From Butyrivibrio sp. (lineage in GTDB: Bacteria > Bacillota_A > Clostridia > Lachnospirales > Lachnospiraceae), in the NCBI RefSeq assembly GCF_024699075.1, contig NZ_JAILQF010000086.1:1-6230 (forward strand): a stretch of DNA of 6,230 nt, read 5' to 3'. A program made the position numbers and the translations under genes. This document shows, piece by piece, positions 1 through 5,295 of this stretch. Each line of letters starts with the position of its first letter. Position 1 is the first letter of the stretch. The notes beneath the pieces were generated by a model. The model had not been told where the DNA came from. It made no database searches and worked only from the letters and a program-made list of their open reading frames with translations.

Positions 1-167
1 CAGTTAATTCTGGTCTCTCCATCCTGAACTTCGAAGTCGCTAAGGTAGGACTTATCTTCTACTATCTCTACGCTTCCTTTTTGAGAATTTCCAAAGGTTA
101 GGAATCCCATTACAGCTGCGCAAATAACAATCACAACTGCAAAAAAAATAATAACTATCTTTTTCAT
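1..167 (-). CDS. Signal-anchored protein of unknown function, 5' part only
   Basis: The first 55 codons of a gene that runs off the left edge. Translation starts with MKKIVIIFFAVVIVICAAVM, a classic short basic start followed by about 17 hydrophobic residues, so the product is secreted or anchored in the membrane by its N-terminus. After that comes a polar stretch with many charged residues (GNSQKGSVEIVEDKSYLSDF). The cysteine at residue 16 is preceded by V-I, which does not match a lipobox, so a lipoprotein is unlikely. ATG at 165-167 is supported by an AAGGAGAGG ribosome site at about 176-184. The family is not recognisable from this fragment. The gap of about 120 bases to the gene upstream may hold its own promoter. 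Confidence 0.75.
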   Translation of the reverse strand, partial: MKKIVIIFFAVVIVICAAVMGFLTFGNSQKGSVEIVEDKSYLSDFEVQDGETRIN

Positions 168-187
168 ATACAACGCCTCTCCTTGAA

Positions 188-215
188 ATTATATATTTAT
201 ACCTGTTGTTCTAAA
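188..215 (-). promoter_or_regulatory. Candidate promoter for the left-edge gene
   Basis: On the minus strand a TATAAT hexamer (188-193) lies 16 bases downstream of TTTAGA (210-215), a three-of-six match to the -35 consensus. The stretch is very AT-rich, so a TATAAT by chance is likely. The predicted start point would fall at or just before the ribosome site and leave almost no leader. This is a weak call. Confidence 0.25.
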
Positions 216-287
216 ATAAAAGGTAAACTACAACCATGAATGTATTGGGAAGTGGTCTATGCTTCTAATCAAGAATAGAGCTATCAC

Positions 288-731
288 TTACAATTTGGTC
301 CTTTTTAACTGAACATCTAAATAATGAATTAATTGCTCTAAATTGCCTGAATATTTTTCGCTTAAAATAATATCTTTATACCTTAACTCGAATGCTATCA
401 TCTGTTCTCCATTCTTTTTCTTATACACTCTATAGTTATGAATATCATCATATCCGAATGAGCTTGATTGGCCATTTGACTCAACAATTATCTTATTATC
501 TTCAAAACTTATTTGATTGATCGCTTTTCTATTGCTATTTACTATATAAACAATACAGAAAATTATTGCTGGAGCACATATAAAGCTGAACACCCTAAAT
601 TCAGAATAATCGAAATGATTTGTTCCTATTCCCATGCTCAATAATGCTCCGGTAATACCTGGAAAAAATGTAAAAATTGCACCTTTTATAGAATTTATGC
701 ATTGCCTATTTGTATCTATTTTTACCGTCAT
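288..731 (-). CDS. Two-helix membrane protein with PH-like tail, candidate orphan immunity protein (147 aa)
   Basis: The ORF is open further upstream, but ATG at 729-731 is preceded by GAGGTGAC at ideal spacing, so this start is preferred over one at 764. The protein has two hydrophobic segments (about residues 17-36 and 47-66) and then a soluble, strand-rich C-terminal part (about 70-140). That part has the rhythm of a bacterial PH-like domain: ISFEDNKIIVES, then a Y-D-D-I turn, more short strands, and a final helix LEQLIHYLDVQLKR. The same plan and nearly the same length appear in the frameshifted gene at 4353-4789. The ribosome site lies directly after a junction remnant (742-765), which suggests the gene arrived as a module in a toxin/immunity array. 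Immunity is inferred from position and architecture only; no partner toxin is in view. Confidence 0.7.
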   Translation of the reverse strand: MTVKIDTNRQCINSIKGAIFTFFPGITGALLSMGIGTNHFDYSEFRVFSFICAPAIIFCIVYIVNSNRKAINQISFEDNKIIVESNGQSSSFGYDDIHNYRVYKKKNGEQMIAFELRYKDIILSEKYSGNLEQLIHYLDVQLKRTKL

Positions 732-741
732 TGTCACCTCG

Positions 742-765
742 ATTAATAGAACCAGATTCAACAAA
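742..765 (-). repeat. Junction remnant A (reads FVESGSIN)
   Basis: On the minus strand these 24 bases read F-V-E-S-G-S-I-N. They closely match the in-frame junction at 5144-5167 (F-I-E-S-G-T-I-N), with nearly identical DNA across TTGAATCTGGT and ATTAAT. Here the frame is open only between an upstream TAA and a stop after about 15 codons, so it is not part of a working gene. It sits immediately upstream of the ribosome site of the 147 aa gene. Confidence 0.55.
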
Positions 766-782
766 ATTATAAAATTACTTTT

Positions 783-816
783 GATTATTATCCTCTTTCA
801 TCTAGAGGATATAATC
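783..816. repeat. Inverted repeat / hairpin between two junction remnants
   Basis: GATTAT(T)ATCCTCT at 783-796 pairs with AGAGGATATAATC at 804-816. This gives 13 base pairs with one bulged T and a 7-base loop. No run of T follows on either strand, so it does not look like an intrinsic terminator. It lies between junction remnants D and A in a stretch with no gene. Possible roles are an RNA processing or stabilising structure between cassettes, or a relic of rearrangement. Confidence 0.5.
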
Positions 817-831
817 TGTATTAGAGCCATT

Positions 832-855
832 GACATTGGTACCAATATCAATAAA
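832..855 (-). repeat. Junction remnant D (reads FIDIGTNV)
   Basis: The minus strand reads F-I-D-I-G-T-N-V, comparable to F-I-E-P-G-I-N-V at 1836-1859. At DNA level (plus strand) both share attg-tacca-tcaataaa with a few substitutions. The frame continues for about ten codons (NGSNTDYIL) to a TAG, and it is the same frame as remnant A about 70 bases further on, with two stops between them. It begins 14 bases after the stop of the 174 aa gene. This is the most diverged of the four copies. Confidence 0.4.
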
Positions 856-869
856 TATTCTATGCTGTA

Positions 870-1394
870 TTAGTTCCAGACATCCTCTTCAAAATAGTAC
901 CAGTAATCACAAATTTTTTCAGATTTATATCTGATTTTTCTACCTTTTGGAGTTCCATCATACTCATATGTATCGCCAGGTTGAACCTCCCTATAATAAT
1001 CTAGAGTCACATTCTTTGGCGAATAATATAATCCACATGAATAATAATCTTTAGATTGGGGGGTATATTTCAAATAAATTTTTATTAAGTCTTCATTGTA
1101 ATAGAAATCTTTATAAACAACAGTTCTATCGATTCGTAGATTGCCATATACTTTAAAAATATAATCATCCTCTGGCAGCTCACTAACTTTGCGATATATG
1201 AATAAGCTATCTTCTTGGTTCTGATATAATCTTTGGGCAAAAGTATTTAATAATTCTTGGTTATTCAAAACATAGTCTTTTATTTCGCTCTGTTTAACAT
1301 ATCTAGTATTTATGTAAATTTTATTGAGTATAATAATCAATAAAATACATCCTATTATAGAAACTAATAATCTTTTTCTATTATTAACCATCAC
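870..1394 (-). CDS. Membrane-anchored candidate immunity protein for the adjacent toxin domain (174 aa)
   Basis: The N-terminus is basic (MMVNNRKR) and followed by one hydrophobic segment at about residues 9-27; the rest is soluble and rich in Tyr and charged residues. Near the C-terminus are CGLYYSPKN and SEKICDYWYYFEEDVW, a style I associate with small orphan immunity-like proteins of Clostridia, without a firm family name. I-I-G-C at residues 13-16 fits a lipobox, but the hydrophobic stretch continues past the cysteine, so a membrane anchor is more likely. The start is GTG (1392-1394) or the next codon ATG (1389-1391); AAGGAAGGA at 1402-1410 is 7 or 10 bases away. If the toxin frame is restored, its stop (1384-1386) overlaps this start, a typical coupled toxin-immunity arrangement. 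A run of six Cs lies inside the gene (1058-1063), in frame. Confidence 0.75.
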   Translation of the reverse strand: MMVNNRKRLLVSIIGCILLIIILNKIYINTRYVKQSEIKDYVLNNQELLNTFAQRLYQNQEDSLFIYRKVSELPEDDYIFKVYGNLRIDRTVVYKDFYYNEDLIKIYLKYTPQSKDYYSCGLYYSPKNVTLDYYREVQPGDTYEYDGTPKGRKIRYKSEKICDYWYYFEEDVWN

Positions 1395-1418
1395 AGGGAA
1401 ATCCTTCCTTTCTCCATT

Positions 1419-1838
1419 TTATACCCAATTCAATTGCCTCACGATCTTCATCCATGTCCCCCCCCAATAAGGAAGTGCATACATATATATCAAATCTCCC
1501 AACCAGTATCTTTTAACTTGAACCGCAGCGCCTCCTGAGTATGTTACAAACTCAGAAAAATACTTAGATGCAATATAAGCATATGTTACATTACCTAAAG
1601 TAGATGGATCCATTACCTGTCCATGATATATAAATAATCCTCCATCACCAGGATATGGAATTCCGTATTCAGAAAAAGTATTATTCCATGATGCTTCCTG
1701 TTTTACATCCATAGATCCATACGTTTGAAAACTTTTTATAAACTCATCAAAGAATTCCACTGCAGCATACACTCCTCCTGGGCCTGCTATTGATATATCA
1801 TTGTAGAGTCCATCAAAGTATTGCTCTTGTTCTTCCAC
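1419..1838 (-). CDS. Orphan polymorphic-toxin C-terminal domain, toxin-44-like, frameshifted near its end
   Basis: As read, 139 codons from GTG at 1836-1838; the frame is open upstream to 1868 but has no ATG and no ribosome site, so this is a toxin tip without its delivery part. Matches to polymorphic toxin type 44 (a proposed RNase) are GSMDVKQ at residues 41-47 (the family's G-x-W-D-x-K), LGNVTYAYIA at 81-90 (GN motif), and GGAAVQ at 102-107. The family then expects a D-rich motif of the type GD-x-x-D-x-x-x-I-x-x-G. In the annotated frame this is missing, and the protein ends TWMKIVRQLNWV. In the -1 frame, just after the G8 run at 1458-1465, one reads GDMDEDREAIELGIKW, which is that motif, and the frame runs to TAA at 1384-1386. 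One extra G (or two fewer) would therefore give a 151 aa (or 150 aa) intact domain. Toxin class is recalled from family features, not searched. Confidence 0.6.
   Translation of the reverse strand: MEEQEQYFDGLYNDISIAGPGGVYAAVEFFDEFIKSFQTYGSMDVKQEASWNNTFSEYGIPYPGDGGLFIYHGQVMDPSTLGNVTYAYIASKYFSEFVTYSGGAAVQVKRYWLGDLIYMYALPYWGGTWMKIVRQLNWV
1458..1465 (-). repeat. G8 homopolymer that switches the toxin reading frame
   Basis: Eight Gs in a row on the coding strand, within TAT TGG GGG GGG ACA. This is the longest G or C run in an AT-rich window and sits exactly where the toxin leaves its conserved frame. Runs of 6 or 9 Gs would continue into GDMDEDREAIELGIKW; 8 does not. Such tracts slip easily in replication, so it may act as an on/off switch, a fixed lesion, or a sequencing miscount. 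Confidence 0.7.
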
Positions 1839-1859
1839 ATTGATACCAGGTTCAATAAA
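1836..1859 (-). repeat. Junction copy C in frame with the toxin domain (FIEPGINV)
   Basis: The minus strand reads F-I-E-P-G-I-N-V, directly in frame with the toxin domain that follows (EEQEQYFDGLYNDIS). Compare copy B: F-I-E-S-G-T-I-N, then LEMFKGIFRIN. Beyond the core, both continue with Glu and then Y/F-x-G-[LI]-[YF], so the likeness extends past the repeated bases. I read this as the border between a shared toxin body and an exchangeable tip. Confidence 0.6.
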
Positions 1860-1860
1860 C

Positions 1861-1896
1861 TTAAGTAACTAATATCAAACAACATCTTTTTTTCAT
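1861..1896 (-). other. Coupled start and 11-codon stub upstream of the orphan toxin
   Basis: ATG at 1894-1896 overlaps the TGA of the 123 aa gene (ATGA) and has a perfect GGGAGG ribosome site inside that gene. It should be translated, but reads only MKKRCCLILVT before TAA. Skipping one base between about 1863 and 1868 would join it to the toxin frame and give MKKRCCLILV plus LKFIEPGINV. This could be the start that once served the toxin tip, a short leader peptide, or chance. Confidence 0.4.
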
Positions 1897-2264
1897 ATCG
1901 CCTCCCAAATATCTATTCTGCAACAATCAAATTCGATTTGCTCGTCATCATCAATATCACCTGGTATAAGTTCGGGTTTAATATGTAGCTTTATCTGGCC
2001 AACTACCATTAAACCCGACTTTCTATCAAGCAGCCTTCCACACAAATGATAACCAAAAGAAGAATCTGTTTTTTCAACTTTATCTTCTTCATCACTTCGA
2101 ATAATATTTTTAACAATCACACACTCTAAAGGCTTTGTTAATTCATCATTTATCCCTTGCTGTAATCCATCAGCAAAACATGTAATTTCATATCTAGTAT
2201 CTGAAACAACAGTAATAGCTTCTTTTTCATTTTGGTCCAGCCATTCTATATTTTTTATATACAT
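1893..2264 (-). CDS. Small cytosolic protein of unknown function (123 aa), candidate orphan immunity
   Basis: ATG at 2262-2264 has AGGAGA at 2271-2276 with good spacing. The protein starts MYIKNIEWLDQNEKEAITVV and has no signal peptide or membrane segment. It alternates short hydrophobic strands with acidic loops (YEITCFADG near residues 25-33, ECVIVKNII near 47-55, MVVGQIKLHI near 85-94, IEFDCCRIDIW near 110-120), which suggests a compact beta-barrel-like fold. I do not recognise a named family. It starts 26 bases after the 98 aa gene and its stop overlaps the ATG of the stub before the toxin, so it is in the same transcript. An immunity or adaptor role is inferred from the neighbourhood only. 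Confidence 0.7.
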   Translation of the reverse strand: MYIKNIEWLDQNEKEAITVVSDTRYEITCFADGLQQGINDELTKPLECVIVKNIIRSDEEDKVEKTDSSFGYHLCGRLLDRKSGLMVVGQIKLHIKPELIPGDIDDDEQIEFDCCRIDIWEAI

Positions 2265-2290
2265 TACTATTCTCCTGCCATGGATACACT

Positions 2291-2587
2291 TTATTTATAT
2301 GGCTTTTCATTTCTGATTTTAATCATATCTCTATTGATCAGCCCGCTTAGCTCAAGAGGTTCAACTCCAAATTCTGTATTACTATAAACAATATTTTCGC
2401 TATGAACATCAACGACCATAAAGTCATACGCCTTATCCAAAGTATATGAAATGGGAATTACCATCTCCCATTTCATAAGCACATATTCTATTTTCTTATT
2501 GCATATATGTTTTTCTATTGAATCAATATTTAATTCTGTTAATATCGAGCTTATTATCGAATCGATGTTCCTTGTCCAATTATCCAA
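2291..2587 (-). CDS. Small protein of unknown function (98 aa), TTG start
   Basis: The frame starts with TTG at 2585-2587; the only codon between it and an in-frame TAA is CAT, so no ATG is available. A GAGAGG ribosome site lies 7 bases before the TTG, which supports it. The N-terminal 35 residues look helical (DNWTRNIDSIISSILTELN), followed by strands (KIEYVLMKWEMVIPISYTL and YDFMVVDVHSENIVYS) and a short helical end. There is no signal peptide or membrane segment. It lies 62 bases after the large gene. The family is not recognised; the size and context fit an orphan immunity or accessory protein. Confidence 0.65.
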   Translation of the reverse strand: MDNWTRNIDSIISSILTELNIDSIEKHICNKKIEYVLMKWEMVIPISYTLDKAYDFMVVDVHSENIVYSNTEFGVEPLELSGLINRDMIKIRNEKPYK

Positions 2588-2649
2588 ATGTTAACCTCTC
2601 AACATGAAGCACTTCAAAAACACTCCAATACCAGCTATGCATGTACCCT

Positions 2650-4221
2650 TCACAGCTTTGATAATTCAATCTTGTACATTCTTACTTTATCTTTGGCATT
2701 CATTCCTCTGCTTTCAGTTCCGTGGATCATAGAACTTGTTATCACATACATATTGTCTTCATCATCGTAAAACCACTTAATATACTTACCAAAAAGGCTG
2801 TACGCATTTAGAAGATTGAGGTCATAGTCATAGATTTGAATATATCTGCTGGTACCAACTATCAGACATTTTTTCCCATTGATCACTCGTTTTTCAATAA
2901 AAGTGTTTTTTTCAGGAAATTGCAGATTCTTGGTTACTGTTTTTTCTTTTAAATTGTATATACAATGTCCGTATACTATTTCCTGCTTTTCTTTTATATA
3001 AGTAAAATCAGAACCTATAAAAGGGAAATTAACTCCATATTCTATTGGTACTAATTTAGTTTCTATAAAAACGTGATCCTCATTCCAAAAATCAAATCTG
3101 GCAAACGCTTCAAACTTCCCACTAGATTTTTCAAAATATGTGCCTATTCTAATGATGACATCATTATTTTTCTTAATTGCCAAAGCAGTATAGTGCACGT
3201 GCTTATCATCTTTTTGTACCGATTCTGCCAATCCCTTGTTGGGTTCCTTTGGAAAAAGCTCCATATCAACCTTTGAAGCTTCATCTGCAAAGTAATATGT
3301 ACTATTTGAGAGATTTTCTTCCGGTATTATTCCTGATCCAAGAATCTTATTTATCGTATCTTTATCCGATGTGACATAAAGCCCCCAAAACGGTGGCTCT
3401 GTCATATGTAAAGTAGCACCAATAAGATGATCATCCTTATTTATGCATACATTTGTATTTTTGGGTTTTTTAGTGTACTCATGGATAGGGATATAATAAT
3501 CATGCACCTTACGCAGCGTTGGAACTGCGCCATCTGCCACCTGATAACAGTGAACCTTTCCATAATCAAGTTCATCTTCATCAGGTTCTACTGTCCTTAT
3601 GATACCTGAGTAATTATCACTATTTGAAGGAATTGTATAGTACTTCACTACAGCACCAGGGAATTCTTCTAGAAGTTCTGCCTTTTGTGATTTATTTTTA
3701 TATTTTTTCTTCTTGCTATTAATCTCTTCGATAACAGCGGCTTTATCAGATATAAAAGGCCCCTTGGTTTCTTTGAAGATCATCATATCAACATAAAAAG
3801 GAATTCCACAGATAGCACTAAGTTTGTCTATAGCTTTCGAAGCTTCCTTTTCGTTTCTCATGATATGTTTGAATACCTTAGCGTCTTTATCATCAAGTCT
3901 AAGTGCTTCTATTATGATCGGTATCTTCTTTGAAAAAGAATTATCGTATTTTACAACATGGTAAGCAGCTTTTTTACCATCCTTAGTGATATCCAGAATA
4001 AAAACATCATCATCGAAATAATTGACGGTAATGGCTGGTGAATTTAGCTCTTTGGAAAATTTTCTAGCAATCCTTGCCATCTTGTTATAGTTAAGGACCA
4101 TCTCATCTTCAAGAATGGTGTCCCATCCATCTGCAATATGAACTACTGAATAGCCTGCTTCCAGCTCATACGGCTTCTTTTCGGGATTATATATATTTAA
4201 GTTACAAAGTTTTGTTCCCAC
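2650..4221 (-). CDS. Large cytosolic protein of unknown function (about 523 aa), two-domain
   Basis: ATG at 4231-4233 gives 527 aa but has no ribosome site. GGAGGA at 4226-4231 overlaps that ATG and lies 4-5 bases before GTG at 4219-4221, so GTG (523 aa) is the better start. Residues about 1-165 (527 aa numbering) form a mixed helix-strand domain (YSVVHIADGWD near 28-38, AITVNYFDDDVFILDI near 67-82, helical 105-142). A Lys-rich linker follows at 170-185 (NSKKKKYKNKSQK). Residues about 195-527 are almost all short strands with aromatic and Asp turns (IRIGTYFEKSSGKFEAFARF, YIQIYDYDLNLLNAYSL), like a beta-propeller or repeated-sheet fold. There is no signal peptide, membrane helix or catalytic motif I can name. 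It is by far the largest gene of the accessory block, in the same direction as the small genes downstream. Confidence 0.75.
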   Translation of the reverse strand: MGTKLCNLNIYNPEKKPYELEAGYSVVHIADGWDTILEDEMVLNYNKMARIARKFSKELNSPAITVNYFDDDVFILDITKDGKKAAYHVVKYDNSFSKKIPIIIEALRLDDKDAKVFKHIMRNEKEASKAIDKLSAICGIPFYVDMMIFKETKGPFISDKAAVIEEINSKKKKYKNKSQKAELLEEFPGAVVKYYTIPSNSDNYSGIIRTVEPDEDELDYGKVHCYQVADGAVPTLRKVHDYYIPIHEYTKKPKNTNVCINKDDHLIGATLHMTEPPFWGLYVTSDKDTINKILGSGIIPEENLSNSTYYFADEASKVDMELFPKEPNKGLAESVQKDDKHVHYTALAIKKNNDVIIRIGTYFEKSSGKFEAFARFDFWNEDHVFIETKLVPIEYGVNFPFIGSDFTYIKEKQEIVYGHCIYNLKEKTVTKNLQFPEKNTFIEKRVINGKKCLIVGTSRYIQIYDYDLNLLNAYSLFGKYIKWFYDDEDNMYVITSSMIHGTESRGMNAKDKVRMYKIELSKL

Positions 4222-4352
4222 AATATCCTCCATCCAATAAAATCATTGTTCCAATACGCATAGCTCTTTATAATGATTCGGAGAGTTCAAGCATATTCAC
4301 TTAAAAACATCTTCTTTACATACGTAATAAACCAATCAGAGCTAACCTTGTA

Positions 4353-4456
4353 TTATTCTTTCTTACTCGCAGCCACTAATTCATATATCTTTTTACTAAC
4401 CTCAAAATAATTCTGATACCAATAAATCATTATTATTCTGTTCCCTTTTAGTTTTA
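4353..4456 (-). pseudogene. Out-of-frame C-terminal part of the PH-like membrane protein
   Basis: Past the TAA at 4454-4456, the -1 frame reads IKLKGNRIIMIYWYQNYF and then EVSKKIYELVAASKKE to TAA at 4353-4355. These are the last strands and closing helix that a PH-like domain needs. Joined at the A7 run, the product is 145 aa, close to the 147 aa intact protein at 288-731, which ends in a comparable helix (LEQLIHYLDVQLKR). Confidence 0.65.
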
Positions 4457-4789
4457 TTTTTTTCCTTTTCCACCGTCCACATTAGTAATATCATTTATAT
4501 CTTTTGGATCAATATATACTGTCCTATTAAAAATGTTCGTATAAACAATCCTATTTTGTTCTACTTCAACTTTATAAAAAATACATAGCAATAGATTGTA
4601 TATAAATATAACGTCCATAAAAATACCAAAAATAATGCCTCCATACAAATCATAAACAGTTCCCCATTTTCCCCAAATTAAAACCGCCAAGTACATAGCA
4701 GAAAGTGCCCCTGATATGAATGTAAAAGAATATTGTATTACTCCCCTTGCATAGCAAGTATTTGCTTCGACTTCTTTAATTCCAGACAT
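4454..4789 (-). CDS. Two-helix membrane protein with truncated PH-like tail (111 aa as read)
   Basis: ATG at 4787-4789 has a perfect GGAGG ribosome site 6 bases upstream. Two hydrophobic segments lie at about residues 17-40 and 49-72. Then the PH-like start appears: VEVEQNRIVYTNIFN and DPKDINDITNV, comparable to FEDNKIIVES and YDDIHNY in the gene at 288-731. The frame stops right after KGKK, inside the expected domain, at an A7 run (4457-4463). The rest of the domain is present in the -1 frame. The gene lies 58 bases after the broken remnant at 4848. Either this is a recently broken gene, or A_AAA_AAA followed at once by TAA allows ribosomal or polymerase slippage to make the full 145 aa protein. 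Confidence 0.65.
   Translation of the reverse strand: MSGIKEVEANTCYARGVIQYSFTFISGALSAMYLAVLIWGKWGTVYDLYGGIIFGIFMDVIFIYNLLLCIFYKVEVEQNRIVYTNIFNRTVYIDPKDINDITNVDGGKGKK
4457..4463 (-). other. A7 run / slippery heptamer at the frame break
   Basis: In the zero frame the coding strand reads GGA AAA AAA TAA, so the heptamer A_AAA_AAA has the phase of a canonical -1 slippery site, with the stop codon next. A purine stretch AAAAGGA just upstream resembles a ribosome site. No strong downstream hairpin is visible, which weakens programmed frameshifting; slippage of RNA polymerase or a one-base loss (A8 to A7) would look the same. Confidence 0.5.
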
Positions 4790-5143
4790 TTAATCCTCCA
4801 ATCCAAAAAACAAGTCAAAACTACCACTACTATTTTTTCTCTAATACTTAGCTTTCTTGCCTTTCTGTCAATAATTTGTCGTGACTCTGGTTTTTTGAGT
4901 TTTTGTTTTGACTTAGTATTCTCTTTTTGACCTTAGCGAAATCTTTAGGATAATTTGTTTTGACTTCAATGCCGTTATTGACAATGAATTCCAACAAATC
5001 ATCATAATTTTCCCATTCTTTTTCATTTATACGTATGAAATATTTTTGATCAAGACGTAAAGTTATAACATCTCCTCTGATATTGTTAACAATTCGTTGT
5101 CTATCACTGGAATTAATACGAAAATACCTTTAAACATCTCGAG

Positions 5144-5167
5144 ATTAATAGTACCAGATTCAATAAA
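5144..5167 (-). repeat. Junction copy B inside the broken remnant (FIESGTIN)
   Basis: The minus strand reads F-I-E-S-G-T-I-N in the frame of the remnant. On the plus strand, taccag-ttcaataaact is shared with copy C at 1836-1862 with very few changes, and attaatag-accagattcaa is shared with copy A. It is the best-connected of the four copies, resembling both A and C. Confidence 0.6.
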
Positions 5168-5255
5168 CTCAGAAAGACCTAATTCCATAAGAAGTGCTAT
5201 TAACTTATCTTCCTAGGCATTATACCAATTATCAGTTTTTAAATCTTCAATATCT

Positions 5256-5292
5256 GACGAAATGACATTTTTATACGACGAAATGCATTTTT
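5256..5292. repeat. Imperfect tandem repeat, 21-base period
   Basis: On the plus strand gacgaaatgacattttt (5256-5272) is repeated as gacgaaatgcattttt (5277-5292), differing by one base. The 21-base period keeps the reading frame of the remnant (CISSYKN / VISSDIE). It sits directly beside the terminator, at the border of core and accessory DNA. Confidence 0.55.
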
Positions 5293-5295
5293 CAG

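Larger units (their letters stand above)
4848..5293 (-). pseudogene. Broken gene remnant carrying a junction copy (module of unknown function)
   Basis: The remnant has no start codon and begins just past the malic enzyme terminator. It reads ISSYKNVISSDIEDLKTDNW, then YNA, an in-frame TAG (5213-5215), EDKLIALLMELGLSEFIESG, TINLEMFKGIF, and then a one-base break. The break is at a short T run (5121-5124): T5 instead of T4 would continue as GIFRINSSDRQRIVNNIRGD. The coding then runs on cleanly (VITLRLDQKYFIRINEKEW, ENYDDLLEFIVNNGIEVKTN) and ends in a basic Lys/Asn/Gln tail at TAA 4848-4850. Long open stretches on both sides of the break show this was a real protein. The family is not recognised. 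The junction FIESGTIN inside it suggests the part after it was a swappable toxin-tip or immunity module. Confidence 0.65.

Noticed and set aside
732..764. Longer start of the 147 aa protein (adds MLNLVLLIEVT)
   Set aside because: The extra codons overlap the junction remnant in another frame, and the strong GAGGTGAC site points to ATG at 731.
634..873. Plus-strand open frames (also near 2588, 3073, 3177, 3427, 4733, 5754 and 5924)
   Set aside because: Each lies opposite a better-supported minus-strand gene or in AT-rich spacer, and I see no good ribosome site or protein-like composition.
1800..1840. ATG at 1838-1840 as the toxin start
   Set aside because: It opens a different frame (MWKNKS...) that soon stops and does not encode the toxin-like residues.
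4238..4250. Possible fifth junction copy (TTTATTGGATGG before the large gene)
   Set aside because: Only the first seven or eight bases agree with the other copies and the reading (FIGWR) lacks the E-x-G core.
4250..4300. Promoter TTGAAC ... TATAAA before the large gene
   Set aside because: The spacer is only 12 bases, too short for a normal vegetative promoter.
4259..4344. TAGCTCT / AGAGCTA inverted repeat between the PH-like gene and the large gene
   Set aside because: Seven pairs separated by about 70 bases are easily expected by chance and no T run follows.
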